Positions 35,908-45,417 are shown, counted from the stretch's first letter. The stretch: 64,000 bases of DNA from Desulforhopalus vacuolatus (GCF_016918505.1 NZ_JAFFPZ010000001.1:248001-312000), one strand, 5' to 3'. Numbers and translations are program-made. Notes: generated from the sequence alone by a model not told the origin.

Positions 35908-36588
35908 TTACCTTTGAACGGCTCCTTTCTCTCCGTTCACTTTCATCTGCGCAATGGTTGCCGCATAGTCGTCACTGCCATACACCGCCGATCCTGCGAC
36001 AAAAAGCGTAGCGCCGGCAGCGGCAACTTTTTCAATGGATGCCGGACTGATACCGCCGTCCACTTCAATTACAATCTCTTTGTTCAGCGCCTTGATGCGC
36101 TGGCTCAGTTCACGAATCTTCCTCAGTGTAGAGGGGATGAAACTCTGTCCGCCAAATCCGGGATTCACCGACATCAGCATCACCACATCCACCTCTTCAA
36201 GAATATAATCAAGCGAACTCAACGACGTTGCCGGGTTGAGCACGACACCCGCCCGGCATCCCAGCTCATGAATTCGTGCCACCGTACGCTGAAGATGGGT
36301 GCACGCTTCGACATGCACCGAGATAATATCTGCCCCCGCAGAGGCAAAATCCTCCAGGTATTTATCCGCTTCAATAATCATCAGGTGGACATCAAGGGGT
36401 TGCTTTGCCACCTTTTTTGCCGCCTTCACAATCAGCGGACCGATTGTAATATTGGGAACAAAACACCCATCCATAACATCAATATGAATGAGATCGGCAC
36501 CACCCTGCTCAACCGCGCGGATCTCCTCACCGAGACGGGAGAAGTCGGCTGAAAGGATAGAAGGGGCTATCTGAATTTTTCCACTCAT
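35908..36588 (-). CDS. rpe: Ribulose-phosphate 3-epimerase
   Basis: A 226-residue TIM-barrel epimerase interconverting ribulose 5-phosphate and xylulose 5-phosphate. Metal and catalytic residues are in IHIDVMDGCFVPN, VMLMSVNPGFGGQ and IEVDGGIS. GGAGTTCCC precedes the ATG. It could supply ribulose 5-phosphate to kdsD as well as the pentose phosphate pathway. It lies between dprA and pgi, all on the minus strand. Confidence 0.97.
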   Translation of the reverse strand: MSGKIQIAPSILSADFSRLGEEIRAVEQGGADLIHIDVMDGCFVPNITIGPLIVKAAKKVAKQPLDVHLMIIEADKYLEDFASAGADIISVHVEACTHLQRTVARIHELGCRAGVVLNPATSLSSLDYILEEVDVVMLMSVNPGFGGQSFIPSTLRKIRELSQRIKALNKEIVIEVDGGISPASIEKVAAAGATLFVAGSAVYGSDDYAATIAQMKVNGEKGAVQR

Positions 36589-36645
36589 GGGAACTCCATT
36601 TAATATCTGAAAAAGGATACAGGGAAAGTGCCGGGAGAATCTCCC

Positions 36646-37752
36646 TCACCCAACCCTGCGCACCTGGTCACCCGGCAGGTTTTCCACCAGACCGTCAAGT
36701 TCCAGCATCAACAGCAGTTCGCTCACCCGACCCGGGGAGAAACCGCTGCGCTCTATAATATCATCTTTTGCAGCGGCATAGTTCTCAATGCACTGCAGCA
36801 GCTGCGCAGCCTCTGGTTCAAGAGATGCTTCTGCCTGATTCTCCGCTGAGACAACAGAGGCCGACGCATGTTCACCCCGGGAGAGACCAGCCTCTTGCAG
36901 GATATCAGTCACGTCCATCACCAGCGAAGCCCCGTCGCGGAGCAGCAGATGACAGCCTTCACTCTTCTCTGAATCAATCTGCCCCGGCACGGCAAAGACC
37001 TCGCGGCCAAAGTCGAGCCCCATCTGTGCCGTAATCAGCGAACCCGATTTCCGTGCAGCCTCCGCCACCACCACGCCGCGACTCATCCCGGCAATAATGC
37101 GGTTGCGGGCGGGAAAACGCCACGCGTCCGGACGCGTGCCAAGGGGATATTCACTGATCAACAATCCATTGTATCCGATCTCCCGATAGAGTGCTTCATT
37201 CTGACGGGGATAGACGACATCAAGGCCGAAGCCAAGTATTGCCGCTGTCGCTCCCCCCACTGCCAGAGCACCCCGATGGGCCTCGGTATCAATGCCAAGG
37301 GCGAGTCCTGACACCACCATTGCCCCCGCCGCAGCAAGTTCCCGCGCGAGGTTGAAAGCAGTATGACGCCCGTAACTTGAGGCCGCCCGCGAGCCGACTA
37401 CCGCCACAGCAGGACGCAAAAGCAGAGCCGGGTCGCCAACGATGTACAGCACCGGGGGTGGATCCACAATCTCTTTGAGAAGTGAGGGATAGAACGAATC
37501 GTCCCAACTCACGACGCGACCACCGAAAGCCTTCAGCCGCTCCAGCTCCGGGGAAGCCAGATCCTCATTCGCAGTCCGGTTGAGCAGACCGCTGAGATGG
37601 CGTTTCTGCACCCCGTTCACAGCCTGAAGCCGGGAAGCCTTCGCTTTCAGCACTGCCTGTGGCGAACCGAGTGCGCGCACCAGTCGCCAGAGGGTTGTAA
37701 TGCCAAGCCCCGGGGTCAGACTGAGATTAAGCCACGCAATTTTCTCCTCCAT
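36646..37752 (-). CDS. dprA: DNA-processing protein DprA
   Basis: A 368-residue DprA/Smf protein with a SAM-like N-terminal region, a Rossmann-fold central domain (VGSRAASSYGR, SGLALGIDTEAHRGAL, FPARNRIIAGMS, ALVVEA-type strand VVVAEAARKSGSL) and a C-terminal winged-helix (DIIERSGFSPGRVSELLLML). DprA binds single-stranded DNA and loads RecA during transformation. The ATG at 37752 has AGGAG eight bases upstream and lies 14 bp after the dnaG stop; GTG 37770 is the alternative. A comF homologue is at 59430-60206, so two competence-associated genes occur. Confidence 0.95.
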   Translation of the reverse strand: MEEKIAWLNLSLTPGLGITTLWRLVRALGSPQAVLKAKASRLQAVNGVQKRHLSGLLNRTANEDLASPELERLKAFGGRVVSWDDSFYPSLLKEIVDPPPVLYIVGDPALLLRPAVAVVGSRAASSYGRHTAFNLARELAAAGAMVVSGLALGIDTEAHRGALAVGGATAAILGFGLDVVYPRQNEALYREIGYNGLLISEYPLGTRPDAWRFPARNRIIAGMSRGVVVAEAARKSGSLITAQMGLDFGREVFAVPGQIDSEKSEGCHLLLRDGASLVMDVTDILQEAGLSRGEHASASVVSAENQAEASLEPEAAQLLQCIENYAAAKDDIIERSGFSPGRVSELLLMLELDGLVENLPGDQVRRVG

Positions 37753-37766
37753 CACATATTCTCCTG

Positions 37767-39731
37767 TCACCCGCCACGGGCTTTTCCCCGGTGGAGGGCC
37801 GCAGCAACCTGTACCTGCTTCATCATCAGGCGATCCACCTCTTCCATATCACCCATTTTCTCCGCCAGTATAATCTGTTCCTGTAATGTCCCGAGGATCT
37901 CCCCGCTCTCCCGTACTCCAAGAGTATCCAAAATCTGCTGAAACTCAAGTTCCCGGGGATCTCCCGTATCATCCAGGCTCCTGTCTGCGGGCTGGGGCGG
38001 GTAGAGCATTGTCCATGAAACAAAGGTACGCTCCTCTCCCTCCACGAGAACATTGAGCAGTTCCTCCGGCCCGGCAAATTCATTTTTCTCCAGCAACTGC
38101 CCAATGGTGAGAAAGAGGCTCTCTCCCGGGGTGTCAGTAAGAAATTTTCGCACCCCCGCATCAACCAGGCTCCTGTAATGATCCAGGTTACACACCATCC
38201 AGGCGGCAATCTGCCGCTGCGGAAAAGTCATTCCGCAATGCGGTGCCCCGGAAAACTTCTGTTGCCCGAATGCAGGTACGACCACGGCGGAAGAACTCTC
38301 TTCCTCTGCCCATTCGTGCGGAAAAGAAGCCTCCATTTCCTCCGGCTCCTGCATTTCTGTAATCCCCTGCAACTCTTCCTTCGCCTGCTCTTCGGCCTCG
38401 GCCTGTTCGACCTCCTCTTCCAGTACGGCCAGCGTCCCCTTTTCCATATCGAGGAGCTTTTCGAAATGGCTGATGAAGAGATCCCGCTTCAGCCTGTCCC
38501 CGGCCGCTGCCAGCAGAGGCTTGAGTTCCTGAATAATCTTCAATTTCCCGTCATAGGAAAGCCCATACTCTTCACGAAGACGTCCGACCGTGAACTCCGG
38601 CAGTTCCTGAGCCTCTTCAAGCAGTGCCCGCAAATCCTGTACACCGAACTCCCGGACAAAACTGTCCGGATCGTGACCGTCGGGCAGTATCGCAACCCGC
38701 CCGCTCACCCCCTCCTGGAGAAAGAGCGGGGTCGCCCGCACCGCCGCCTTGCGTCCAGCGGCATCACCGTCAAAGAGCATCACCACGTTACTGGTAAATT
38801 TTTTCAGCAGTCGCAGCTGCTCACGGGTAAGTGCGGTGCCGAGGGGAGCAACCACATTCTCACAGCCTGCAGCAAAAAGGCTGATCATGTCAAAGTTCCC
38901 CTCAACCAGTACCGCACGGTCGCTGCGGCGAATCGCATCTTTCGTCTGGTAGAGTCCGAGCAACAGCCTGCTTTTACTATAGACCGGGCTCTCAGGCGAA
39001 TTGAGATATTTCGGCTGACCCTTGCCGAGAATCCGCCCGCCGAAGCCGCAGATCTGACCGGAAATATTAAAGATGGGAAAAACGATGCGGTCGCGGAAAC
39101 GATCGTAAAGACCACCTTTACTCTTCTCCACCATAAGCCCGGCTTCCACCGCTGCTGCCTGCTCCTCCCTCGTCAATGTTTTCCCAAGGAAGTTCCACCC
39201 TTCGGCATCTGGTGGTGGAGCAAATCCCAGCTTAAATTTTTTGGCCACGGCCATCGTCACACCGCGTTTGTTGAGGTAGGCATGCGCTGTCCGCGCCACC
39301 CGACCGGAGTAGAGATATTTCTCATAACACTCCGCCGCCTTCTCACTCACTCGATAAAGGCGCCTGCGCTGTTCCTGCAGTTCCATCTCTTTCTTTGTCT
39401 GCCTTTTTTCAGGAATCGAAACACCGAATTTATCCCCCAGAATACGCAGTGCCCCGGGAAAATCAACATTTTGATATTTCATTACAAAGCTGATTACATC
39501 ACCCGATTCCCCGCAGCCAAAGCAGTGAAAAAACTGCTGCGCGGGAGTCACTGAAAAGGAGGGTGTTTTTTCTCCATGAAAGGGACAGAGACCAAGCCAG
39601 CGGGAGCCGCTTTTCTTAAGATCAACATACTCCCCGATCACCTGCACAATGTCGGCAGCCTCCTTCACCCGGGTAACGACATCAACGCTGTCCGCCCTTG
39701 CCGCCCCCTCATTTTTCCTTTTCAAGAGCAA
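37767..39731 (-). CDS. dnaG: DNA primase
   Basis: A 654-residue bacterial primase. The N-terminal zinc site is C49, H52, C70 and C73 (CPFHGEKTP, HCFGCGESGD). The TOPRIM core has VLVEGNFDMI and MLFDGDAAGRKA, and the C-terminal third is the DnaB-interacting region with a Glu-rich stretch near 455-490. It makes RNA primers at the replication fork. The start is TTG 39731 with GAGG seven bases upstream; no in-frame ATG or GTG fits the family N-terminus. rpoD, which often follows dnaG, is replaced here by dprA. Confidence 0.95.
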   Translation of the reverse strand: MLLKRKNEGAARADSVDVVTRVKEAADIVQVIGEYVDLKKSGSRWLGLCPFHGEKTPSFSVTPAQQFFHCFGCGESGDVISFVMKYQNVDFPGALRILGDKFGVSIPEKRQTKKEMELQEQRRRLYRVSEKAAECYEKYLYSGRVARTAHAYLNKRGVTMAVAKKFKLGFAPPPDAEGWNFLGKTLTREEQAAAVEAGLMVEKSKGGLYDRFRDRIVFPIFNISGQICGFGGRILGKGQPKYLNSPESPVYSKSRLLLGLYQTKDAIRRSDRAVLVEGNFDMISLFAAGCENVVAPLGTALTREQLRLLKKFTSNVVMLFDGDAAGRKAAVRATPLFLQEGVSGRVAILPDGHDPDSFVREFGVQDLRALLEEAQELPEFTVGRLREEYGLSYDGKLKIIQELKPLLAAAGDRLKRDLFISHFEKLLDMEKGTLAVLEEEVEQAEAEEQAKEELQGITEMQEPEEMEASFPHEWAEEESSSAVVVPAFGQQKFSGAPHCGMTFPQRQIAAWMVCNLDHYRSLVDAGVRKFLTDTPGESLFLTIGQLLEKNEFAGPEELLNVLVEGEERTFVSWTMLYPPQPADRSLDDTGDPRELEFQQILDTLGVRESGEILGTLQEQIILAEKMGDMEEVDRLMMKQVQVAAALHRGKARGG

Positions 39732-40001
39732 TACAACACCTCAATTTTCCTTTTTTTTACCGCCGAAACAGGCAGCCAGCACAGGCAGGACGATGGCTGT
39801 CCCGTTCCCCCCGCTTTTTGCAGTGTTACCCGATTTCCACAACAGTGCAAGGAGCAGATGACCTCGGTATTGCTCAAATGAATCCGCTTTGGTAAGTTTG
39901 AACATATATACAGGGAAAAGCCCTCAAAGACGTCTCTTTCCAGCCGACTGTTCCGACAGTCTGTGCACGACACATCACAACACGCCATCCTCCCGGTTAC
40001 C

Positions 40002-41699
40002 ATGAGAATACCATCCATCAGGCGCACCATCACCAACACCCGCAGACTCGCAGAAATTGCGGGGGTGCTCTCCCGGTTCGGTTTCCAGCAGCTCCTTCAG
40101 GAAGCCGGGATCTATCGCATGCTCGGGAAATCAAAAGAGGAAATACACAGCGATAAATCCGGAACACATTCGCAGTTGCCGAATGCCGTACGGGTACGAA
40201 AAGTGCTGGAGGAACTCGGCCCCTCCTTCATTAAACTCGGTCAGATTCTCTCCACCCGCCCCGATCTTATTCCACCGGAATGGGCAAATGAGCTGAAAAA
40301 GCTGCAGACTGACTGTCCCCGCGTTCCCTGGTCAGAGATCAGCAGCACCCTGCACAACGAGTTTCCCGGCGGGCTCAACCTGCTTTTTGCCAGTATTGAC
40401 GAAGTTCCTCTCGCCGCTGCCTCCATCGCTCAGGTTCATGCTGCCAGACTGCTTGACGGGACTGACGTGGTACTCAAGGTACTCCGACCCGGCGTCCGCC
40501 AGATCCTTGAAGAGGATATGAGCCTCGTCGGAATATTCGCCAAAGTGGTAGAGCAGTATTTCTCCAACCTTGGCTACAGTCCAACGGCGGTGGTCAAGGA
40601 ATTTTCACGGGAAATTCTCAAGGAAATTGATCTCGTGATTGAGGGGCAGTCCGCCGACCGTATGCGTCACGATTTTGAGGACGATCCCAACGTCAGTTTT
40701 CCAAAGATTTACTGGGAAACCACCACCCGCAATGTGCTGACCATGGGACGGGTGCACGGACAGGTTCTGAGCTCCATCGACCCGGCCACATTAAGTCTGG
40801 TCACACGGCGCAAGATCGTCTCGATTGGCACAGATGCTGTCTTCAAACAGTGTCTGCGATTCGGTTTTTTTCACGCTGATCCGCACCCCGGAAATATTTT
40901 TCTCCTCGAAAACGGCGGCATCTGCCTGATTGACTGCGGCATGGTGGGCCAGATCGACAAGGGGACCACTGACCAGCTCATCAACCTTGTCAACGGGGTC
41001 ATTCGCGGCGATGAGAATCAGCTCTGCCGAGTTGTTCTCGCACTGACCAATGCCGATCCTGAGGTCCTCGACAGTCGTGAGTTCCGCCTTGATCTGCGTC
41101 ACTTCATCTCTCACTTTCAAAGTTGCAACCTGAAGCAGCTTGATATAACCAGTCTGCTCTCCAGCTTTTTCTCCATACTGCAGAACTACCATATTCAATG
41201 CCCTGGCGACCTGATGCTGCTCACCAAGGCGCTTACTACCATTGAGGGCGTGGGAGAATGGCTTGACCCCAGCTTTGATATCCTTTCCCATGTGGAACCG
41301 CTGATCCGTGAAGTTATAATGGACCGTTACTCTTTTCAGGCAATCCGTAAACGGGTACTGGACCTGCTGCAGCACAGTTTTGAGTTGATGGAGATGCTGC
41401 CGAATGATCTGCAGCGTTTTCTGGAACAGGCGAGGCACAGCCGCTTCACGCTCAATCTTGAGCTGAAACGTATTGAGGACCTCTCCGAGCGGGTGATGTC
41501 AGCCAGTCGGCTGATGGGCATGGCAATGATTATTGCCGCGTTGTTTGTGGGATCGTCGATTCTCGTTCTTGCGGATCGAATCTCGAAAACTCCGGCGAGC
41601 TTCATCAGCCACCTTGGAATAATTGGCCTGGTGCTGGCAACACTGTTCACCGGAGGCTTTGTTATCTCTTTCCTGCTGCCAAAGAAGAAGGAAAAGTAA
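40002..41699 (+). CDS. ABC1/AarF/UbiB-family protein kinase-like protein
   Basis: A 565-residue UbiB-family protein. Atypical-kinase motifs are visible: GPSFIKLGQILSTRPD (KxGQ), AAASIAQVHAA (Ala-rich loop), VVLKVLRPG, FFHADPHPGNIF and LIDCGMVG. Two hydrophobic helices lie at the C-terminus (about 510-560), so it is membrane-anchored. UbiB-type proteins act in quinone or isoprenoid lipid metabolism; the substrate is not known here. The start is uncertain: ATG 40002 or GTG 39963, neither with a good ribosome site. Confidence 0.92.
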   Translation: MRIPSIRRTITNTRRLAEIAGVLSRFGFQQLLQEAGIYRMLGKSKEEIHSDKSGTHSQLPNAVRVRKVLEELGPSFIKLGQILSTRPDLIPPEWANELKKLQTDCPRVPWSEISSTLHNEFPGGLNLLFASIDEVPLAAASIAQVHAARLLDGTDVVLKVLRPGVRQILEEDMSLVGIFAKVVEQYFSNLGYSPTAVVKEFSREILKEIDLVIEGQSADRMRHDFEDDPNVSFPKIYWETTTRNVLTMGRVHGQVLSSIDPATLSLVTRRKIVSIGTDAVFKQCLRFGFFHADPHPGNIFLLENGGICLIDCGMVGQIDKGTTDQLINLVNGVIRGDENQLCRVVLALTNADPEVLDSREFRLDLRHFISHFQSCNLKQLDITSLLSSFFSILQNYHIQCPGDLMLLTKALTTIEGVGEWLDPSFDILSHVEPLIREVIMDRYSFQAIRKRVLDLLQHSFELMEMLPNDLQRFLEQARHSRFTLNLELKRIEDLSERVMSASRLMGMAMIIAALFVGSSILVLADRISKTPASFISHLGIIGLVLATLFTGGFVISFLLPKKKEK

Positions 41700-41784
41700 G
41701 GGAACCCTGAACACGTGGAAGTTCAAATCGAAACGACGATGCTGGCAGGCAGGGGATTCTCCCCGGCCCTCTTTCCAGGTACCT

Positions 41785-42465
41785 TTACGCGGCAGCCGCA
41801 CAGACAGCAGCAAAATTTGCAGGATCAAGACTGGCTTTGCCGACAAACAGTCCGTCAACACCTTCCACCGCAAGCAGCGCCGCAGCGTTTTTCCCGGTAA
41901 CTGCCCCACCGTAAAGGATGATCGCACCAGGGACAGCACGCTTCATACGGGTTACCATCCCGGTGATTTTCTCTGCCGATTCAGGGATCCCGGAGACAGC
42001 CGGATCAGTCGGGGTATACGCAAGCATTACTCTGCCGTTGAGATCAGCCAGCGACGAGAGTCGGGAAACCTCGGCGACATCCGCAACACAGACAAGGGGA
42101 ACAATCCCCGCGTCCACAGCCTCAGCAGCCTTGTTCAGGGCATCCTGCACATTCTCCTGAAAATATCTGCGCCGTTCATTATGACCAACGATGGCATATT
42201 GTACTACTCCCTTGAGCAGGTCTGCAGCCACGGCACCAGTATAACTTCCTCGGGGGAACGGGGATAGATCCTGAGCTGCAAAGAAAAAATGCTCCAGCCT
42301 GAGATGCTTTGCCTCAGCGGCAAGGCTTTCGATGCTGACCATCGGTGGCGCAATAACCACGGAGAGATCTTTTCCCGGGTGCCAGATTCCGGCAAACTGC
42401 TCAAGCCAGCGAAGTCCTTCAGCAGTCGTCTTGTTACTCTTCCAGTTACCTGTGATATATTTCAT
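41785..42465 (-). CDS. Triosephosphate isomerase paralogue lacking the catalytic glutamate
   Basis: A 226-residue TIM-barrel protein clearly related to TpiA: GNWKSN with K9, IVGHNERRRYF with H95, and LYGGAV and GLFVGKASL in the phosphate loops. Where TpiA has AYEPVWAIGTG, this protein has AYTPTDPAVSG, so threonine T151 replaces the catalytic glutamate and the mobile loop 6 is rewritten. Isomerase activity is therefore unlikely, though the phosphate pocket seems largely kept. A complete tpiA lies at 8341-9102. It is about 25 residues shorter than TpiA. It lies 75 bp upstream of nothing obvious downstream and follows the yggU-like gene on the same strand. Confidence 0.88.
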   Translation of the reverse strand: MKYITGNWKSNKTTAEGLRWLEQFAGIWHPGKDLSVVIAPPMVSIESLAAEAKHLRLEHFFFAAQDLSPFPRGSYTGAVAADLLKGVVQYAIVGHNERRRYFQENVQDALNKAAEAVDAGIVPLVCVADVAEVSRLSSLADLNGRVMLAYTPTDPAVSGIPESAEKITGMVTRMKRAVPGAIILYGGAVTGKNAAALLAVEGVDGLFVGKASLDPANFAAVCAAAA

Positions 42466-42539
42466 GGTGTTTTACCTCCAGGGGAAGCCCCCTTATGAGA
42501 ACTCAGAAAAAAATCAAAAAGACGCCGCAGGCTGTTCCT

Positions 42540-42836
42540 TCAGTCTGAATCTGTCAGCATCCGCCGAACTCTCTTTTCATCCACGCCGCCAACCTCAACA
42601 GTCTTGCGACGTGAGGTCATACCGGAGACAACCATCGCATCCCTGATCCGGATGCCAAGGCACCGAACAATAAATTGCACCACTGCTTTGTTGGCCTTAC
42701 CATCCACCGGCGGTGCTGCGACAGCAAGTTTCAGCCGCTCGCCGTAGAGCCCGACCACTCGGCTCTTCTTTGCTCCGGGTTGAATGTGCAGGTCAAGGAG
42801 CAAATTGCCATCATGCTTCTGCCTCAGCCAGGGCAT
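42540..42836 (-). CDS. DUF167 / YggU family protein
   Basis: A 98-residue member of the UPF0235 (YggU) family, with LHIQPGAKKSRVVG, LAVAAPPVDGKANKAV (the family signature PPVDGKAN) and SRRKTVEV. Function is unknown. In many bacteria it lies next to yggT, as here (43161-43466). Its ATG shares the A of a TGA stop from a possible 44-codon gene just upstream (TGATG). Confidence 0.92.
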   Translation of the reverse strand: MPWLRQKHDGNLLLDLHIQPGAKKSRVVGLYGERLKLAVAAPPVDGKANKAVVQFIVRCLGIRIRDAMVVSGMTSRRKTVEVGGVDEKRVRRMLTDSD

Positions 42837-42970
42837 CAGACCACCAGATCTTTAGAATTTATTCCGGCCACATCATTCCCGTGGCCATTTCTGTCGGAGA
42901 CTTTTTCATCAAAGACGCCGAGGCTGACGAGATATTTTTCAAGAAGAATCTGCACTTCATTGCGAACCAT
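42836..42970 (-). CDS. Possible small protein (44 aa) between yggT and yggU
   Basis: An ATG at 42970 is preceded by a purine-rich GAGGTGAGGGGC ribosome site. The frame runs 44 codons (MVRNEVQILLEKYLVSLG...) and its TGA overlaps the ATG of the DUF167 gene as TGATG, the junction type used by many real gene pairs in this window. There is no recognisable domain. A mostly helical N-terminal half and a polar tail are all that can be seen. It may be a leader that couples translation. Confidence 0.45.
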   Translation of the reverse strand: MVRNEVQILLEKYLVSLGVFDEKVSDRNGHGNDVAGINSKDLVV

Positions 42971-43045
42971 GCCCCTCACCTCTCAAGCTCCCTGGTCAAA
43001 ACCCCAAACTGGGAGCTATAATATGCACCTTTTAGCATGTTTGAG

Positions 43046-43153
43046 TCACACCTTCAGCTCACAGGCCTGTCCGTTGAACTCAAGAGTACCAATCTGCTCT
43101 TTGAGTTCCTGATTCCGGAGGGAATGAAGAGCATTTCTAATGAGTGTTTTCAC
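43046..43153 (-). CDS. Possible small protein (35 aa) after yggT
   Basis: A GTG at 43153 lies eight bases after the yggT stop with AGAGAG just upstream. It encodes 35 residues beginning MKTLIRNALHSLRNQELKEQ, a charged helix-like sequence. It is in the same frame as the 44-codon gene downstream but separated by stops. Many bacteria have a longer gene at this place, so it could be a decayed remnant. Evidence is thin. Confidence 0.28.
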   Translation of the reverse strand: MKTLIRNALHSLRNQELKEQIGTLEFNGQACELKV

Positions 43154-43160
43154 CGTCTCT

Positions 43161-43466
43161 CTACGGCAGATACGCCGGTGTTCCACTCAACTGCATCAGG
43201 GTCGGGACAAGAAATCTCTGCAGAAAAATGATAGCGAGAATAAGTACAAATGGGGACAGATCAATGCCCTGCATAAGCGGGAGATAGCGGCGAATCCTTG
43301 CCAGCGCTGGCTCTGTGGTCCGGTAGAGGAACTGTACCGCCGCATTGCGTGGATCAGGATTAACCCAGGAGATCACAGCCCGCCCGATAACAATCCACAT
43401 ATAGAGCTGCAATACAAGGTTGATTATTGTAGCAATTGCCGAAAAAAAGTTTTGAAAAAGAGTCAT
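43161..43466 (-). CDS. YggT family membrane protein
   Basis: A 101-residue inner-membrane protein with two hydrophobic stretches. It has the family pattern LYMWIVIGRAVISWVNPDPRNAAVQFLYRTTEPALARIRRYLP split across the two helices: SWVNPD followed by TEPALARIRR. YggT proteins are linked to osmotic tolerance or cell-division-associated clusters, but no molecular role is settled. AAAGGGA precedes the ATG, and metG ends 17 bp upstream. Confidence 0.92.
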   Translation of the reverse strand: MTLFQNFFSAIATIINLVLQLYMWIVIGRAVISWVNPDPRNAAVQFLYRTTEPALARIRRYLPLMQGIDLSPFVLILAIIFLQRFLVPTLMQLSGTPAYLP

Positions 43467-43482
43467 TTTATCCCTTTAAGAT

Positions 43483-45417
43483 TTAAGCAACCCCGCTTCC
43501 CGGGGTAATTTTCCCATCCACAGAGGAGAGCAGCAGTCGATCGCCGCCGTCCCCCTTCTCTTTTGCGGCAAGCACCATTCCTTCGCTCATCACCCCCATC
43601 AATTTGGCGGGCTTGAGGTTGGCAACAATGATAACCTCTTTCCCAGGCAAATCCTCCACCCGATAGTGTTCTGCAATCCCTGCAATAATAGTGCGCTCTT
43701 CCGGTGCCCTCACCTGCAGACGCAGGAGACGGTCGGAACCCTCGATCGGTTCGGCGCTGATAATCTCCGCCACGCGCAGATCAATCTTTTTAAAATCCTC
43801 GAAGGTGACAAAAGCGTCGTCGGCCCTGTCAGCCTGCTGTTTTTTTTCTTTTCCCCCTTTCTTTTTCTTCCCGGCCGGCTGCTCTTGCTTTTCCGCTGCA
43901 AGACGGGGAAAGAGATTTGGCAGCTCAACGAGGACGGTCCCTGCGACAAGGCCTCCCCAGTTTCCGGCAGAATCAAGAGATGCAAGGTCGCCCTCCTGCA
44001 CGTTGAGGGCTGCACCCATCTTCGCGGCAGCACCGGGCATTACCGGCTGCAGCACGAGGGTAAGCAGACGCAGGCTCTCAAGGATACTGTAGAGGACAGT
44101 ATCCAGGCGGGTCGCGCTGGCCTCATCCTTCGCCAGCGTCCAGGGTTCACAGGCAACGATATATTTATTGGCAAGGGCGACAAAGGCCCAGACATCAGCA
44201 AGTGCTCTATGGAAACGGAAGCCATTCATCTCCCGACGATATTTTCCCAGCATTATCGCGGCCGCGTCGGCAAGACCCGCTTCCAGTTCCCCCGGCTCAC
44301 CAGGTTGTGGCACCACCCCATTACGGTACTTTTTCACCATCGCCAGCGCCCGGCTGAAAAGATTGCCGAGGTCATTGGCGAGGTCAGAATTATAGCGGGT
44401 AGTGATCAGCTCCGCATTGAAGGAAGAGTCCAGCCCAAAGCTCATATCCCGCAGAATAAAGTAACGCAGGGTATCCACACCGTATTCTGCGGCAAGTTCC
44501 CTCGGGCGGACCACATTGCCCAGGCTCTTGCTCATTTTGGTATCATCCACGTTCCAGAAGCCGTGGACGTGCAGTTTTTTATAAAGCGGCAGCCCCATGG
44601 AGAGGATCATCGTCGGCCAGTAGATGGCATGGGGTTTAAGGATATCCTTGGCGATCAGATGTTCCGCCACCGACCAGTACTCATCGAAATGTTCCCCGTC
44701 AGGATAACCTATGCCGGTCAGATAGTTTATCAGGGCGTCAAACCAGACGTAGGTCACGAATTTTTCATCAAACGGCAGCTCAATTCCCCAGGTGAGACGA
44801 CTCTTCGGACGGGAGATACAGAGATCTTCCAGCGGTTCAGAGAGAAAAGAGAGGACCTCGTTGCGGTAGCGTTCCGGGGTAATGAAATCGGGGTGCGTCT
44901 TGATGTGGTCAATGAGCTGCTGCTGATATTTCGACATGCGGAAGAAATAGTTCTCCTCGGCGATCTCCACCGGAGGAACTTTATGGTCGGGGCAGCAGCC
45001 GTTCACCAGCTCCTTCTCAGTCAGGTAACGTTCACAGCCCCGGCAGTAGAGTCCGGTATATTTGCTGAAGTAAATGTCACCGCGCTCGTGCACCTCGGAA
45101 AGAATCCGCTGCACAGTGGCAATATGGTCAGGATCAGTGGTGCGAATACAGCGATCGGGTTTGACATCAAGAACAGGCCAGGTCTCCCGGAACATTGCGC
45201 TGATGCGATCCACATACTCTTTCGGAGTCGCGCCCTCTTTTTCCGCTGCTTCTACAATCTTTTCCCCGTGTTCATCAGTTCCCGTCTGGAAACGTACAGG
45301 GGCATCGCAGAGCCGGCGGAAGCGGCTGTAGGTATCGGCAACAATAGTAGTATAGGCGTGACCCAGATGAGGCTGCGCGTTAACATAGTATATGGGGGTT
45401 GTGATATAGGTCGTCAT
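43483..45417 (-). CDS. metG: Methionine-tRNA ligase
   Basis: A 644-residue class I synthetase. It has PIYYVNAQPHLGHAYTT (HIGH-type motif), DTKMSKSLGN (KMSKS loop), and a zinc knuckle with CRGCERYL and NGCCPDH. A Lys-rich linker near 520-540 leads to a C-terminal Trbp111-type tRNA-binding domain (KIDLRVAEIISAEPIEGSDRL). It charges both initiator and elongator tRNA-Met. Its ATG overlaps the TAA stop of the upstream RicT-like gene (TAATG). Confidence 0.97.
   Translation of the reverse strand: MTTYITTPIYYVNAQPHLGHAYTTIVADTYSRFRRLCDAPVRFQTGTDEHGEKIVEAAEKEGATPKEYVDRISAMFRETWPVLDVKPDRCIRTTDPDHIATVQRILSEVHERGDIYFSKYTGLYCRGCERYLTEKELVNGCCPDHKVPPVEIAEENYFFRMSKYQQQLIDHIKTHPDFITPERYRNEVLSFLSEPLEDLCISRPKSRLTWGIELPFDEKFVTYVWFDALINYLTGIGYPDGEHFDEYWSVAEHLIAKDILKPHAIYWPTMILSMGLPLYKKLHVHGFWNVDDTKMSKSLGNVVRPRELAAEYGVDTLRYFILRDMSFGLDSSFNAELITTRYNSDLANDLGNLFSRALAMVKKYRNGVVPQPGEPGELEAGLADAAAIMLGKYRREMNGFRFHRALADVWAFVALANKYIVACEPWTLAKDEASATRLDTVLYSILESLRLLTLVLQPVMPGAAAKMGAALNVQEGDLASLDSAGNWGGLVAGTVLVELPNLFPRLAAEKQEQPAGKKKKGGKEKKQQADRADDAFVTFEDFKKIDLRVAEIISAEPIEGSDRLLRLQVRAPEERTIIAGIAEHYRVEDLPGKEVIIVANLKPAKLMGVMSEGMVLAAKEKGDGGDRLLLSSVDGKITPGSGVA

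Noticed and set aside
41700-41784. Degenerate family A copy after the UbiB-family gene
   Set aside because: Only a short GGTACCTTTA-like string is present; the body of the repeat is absent.
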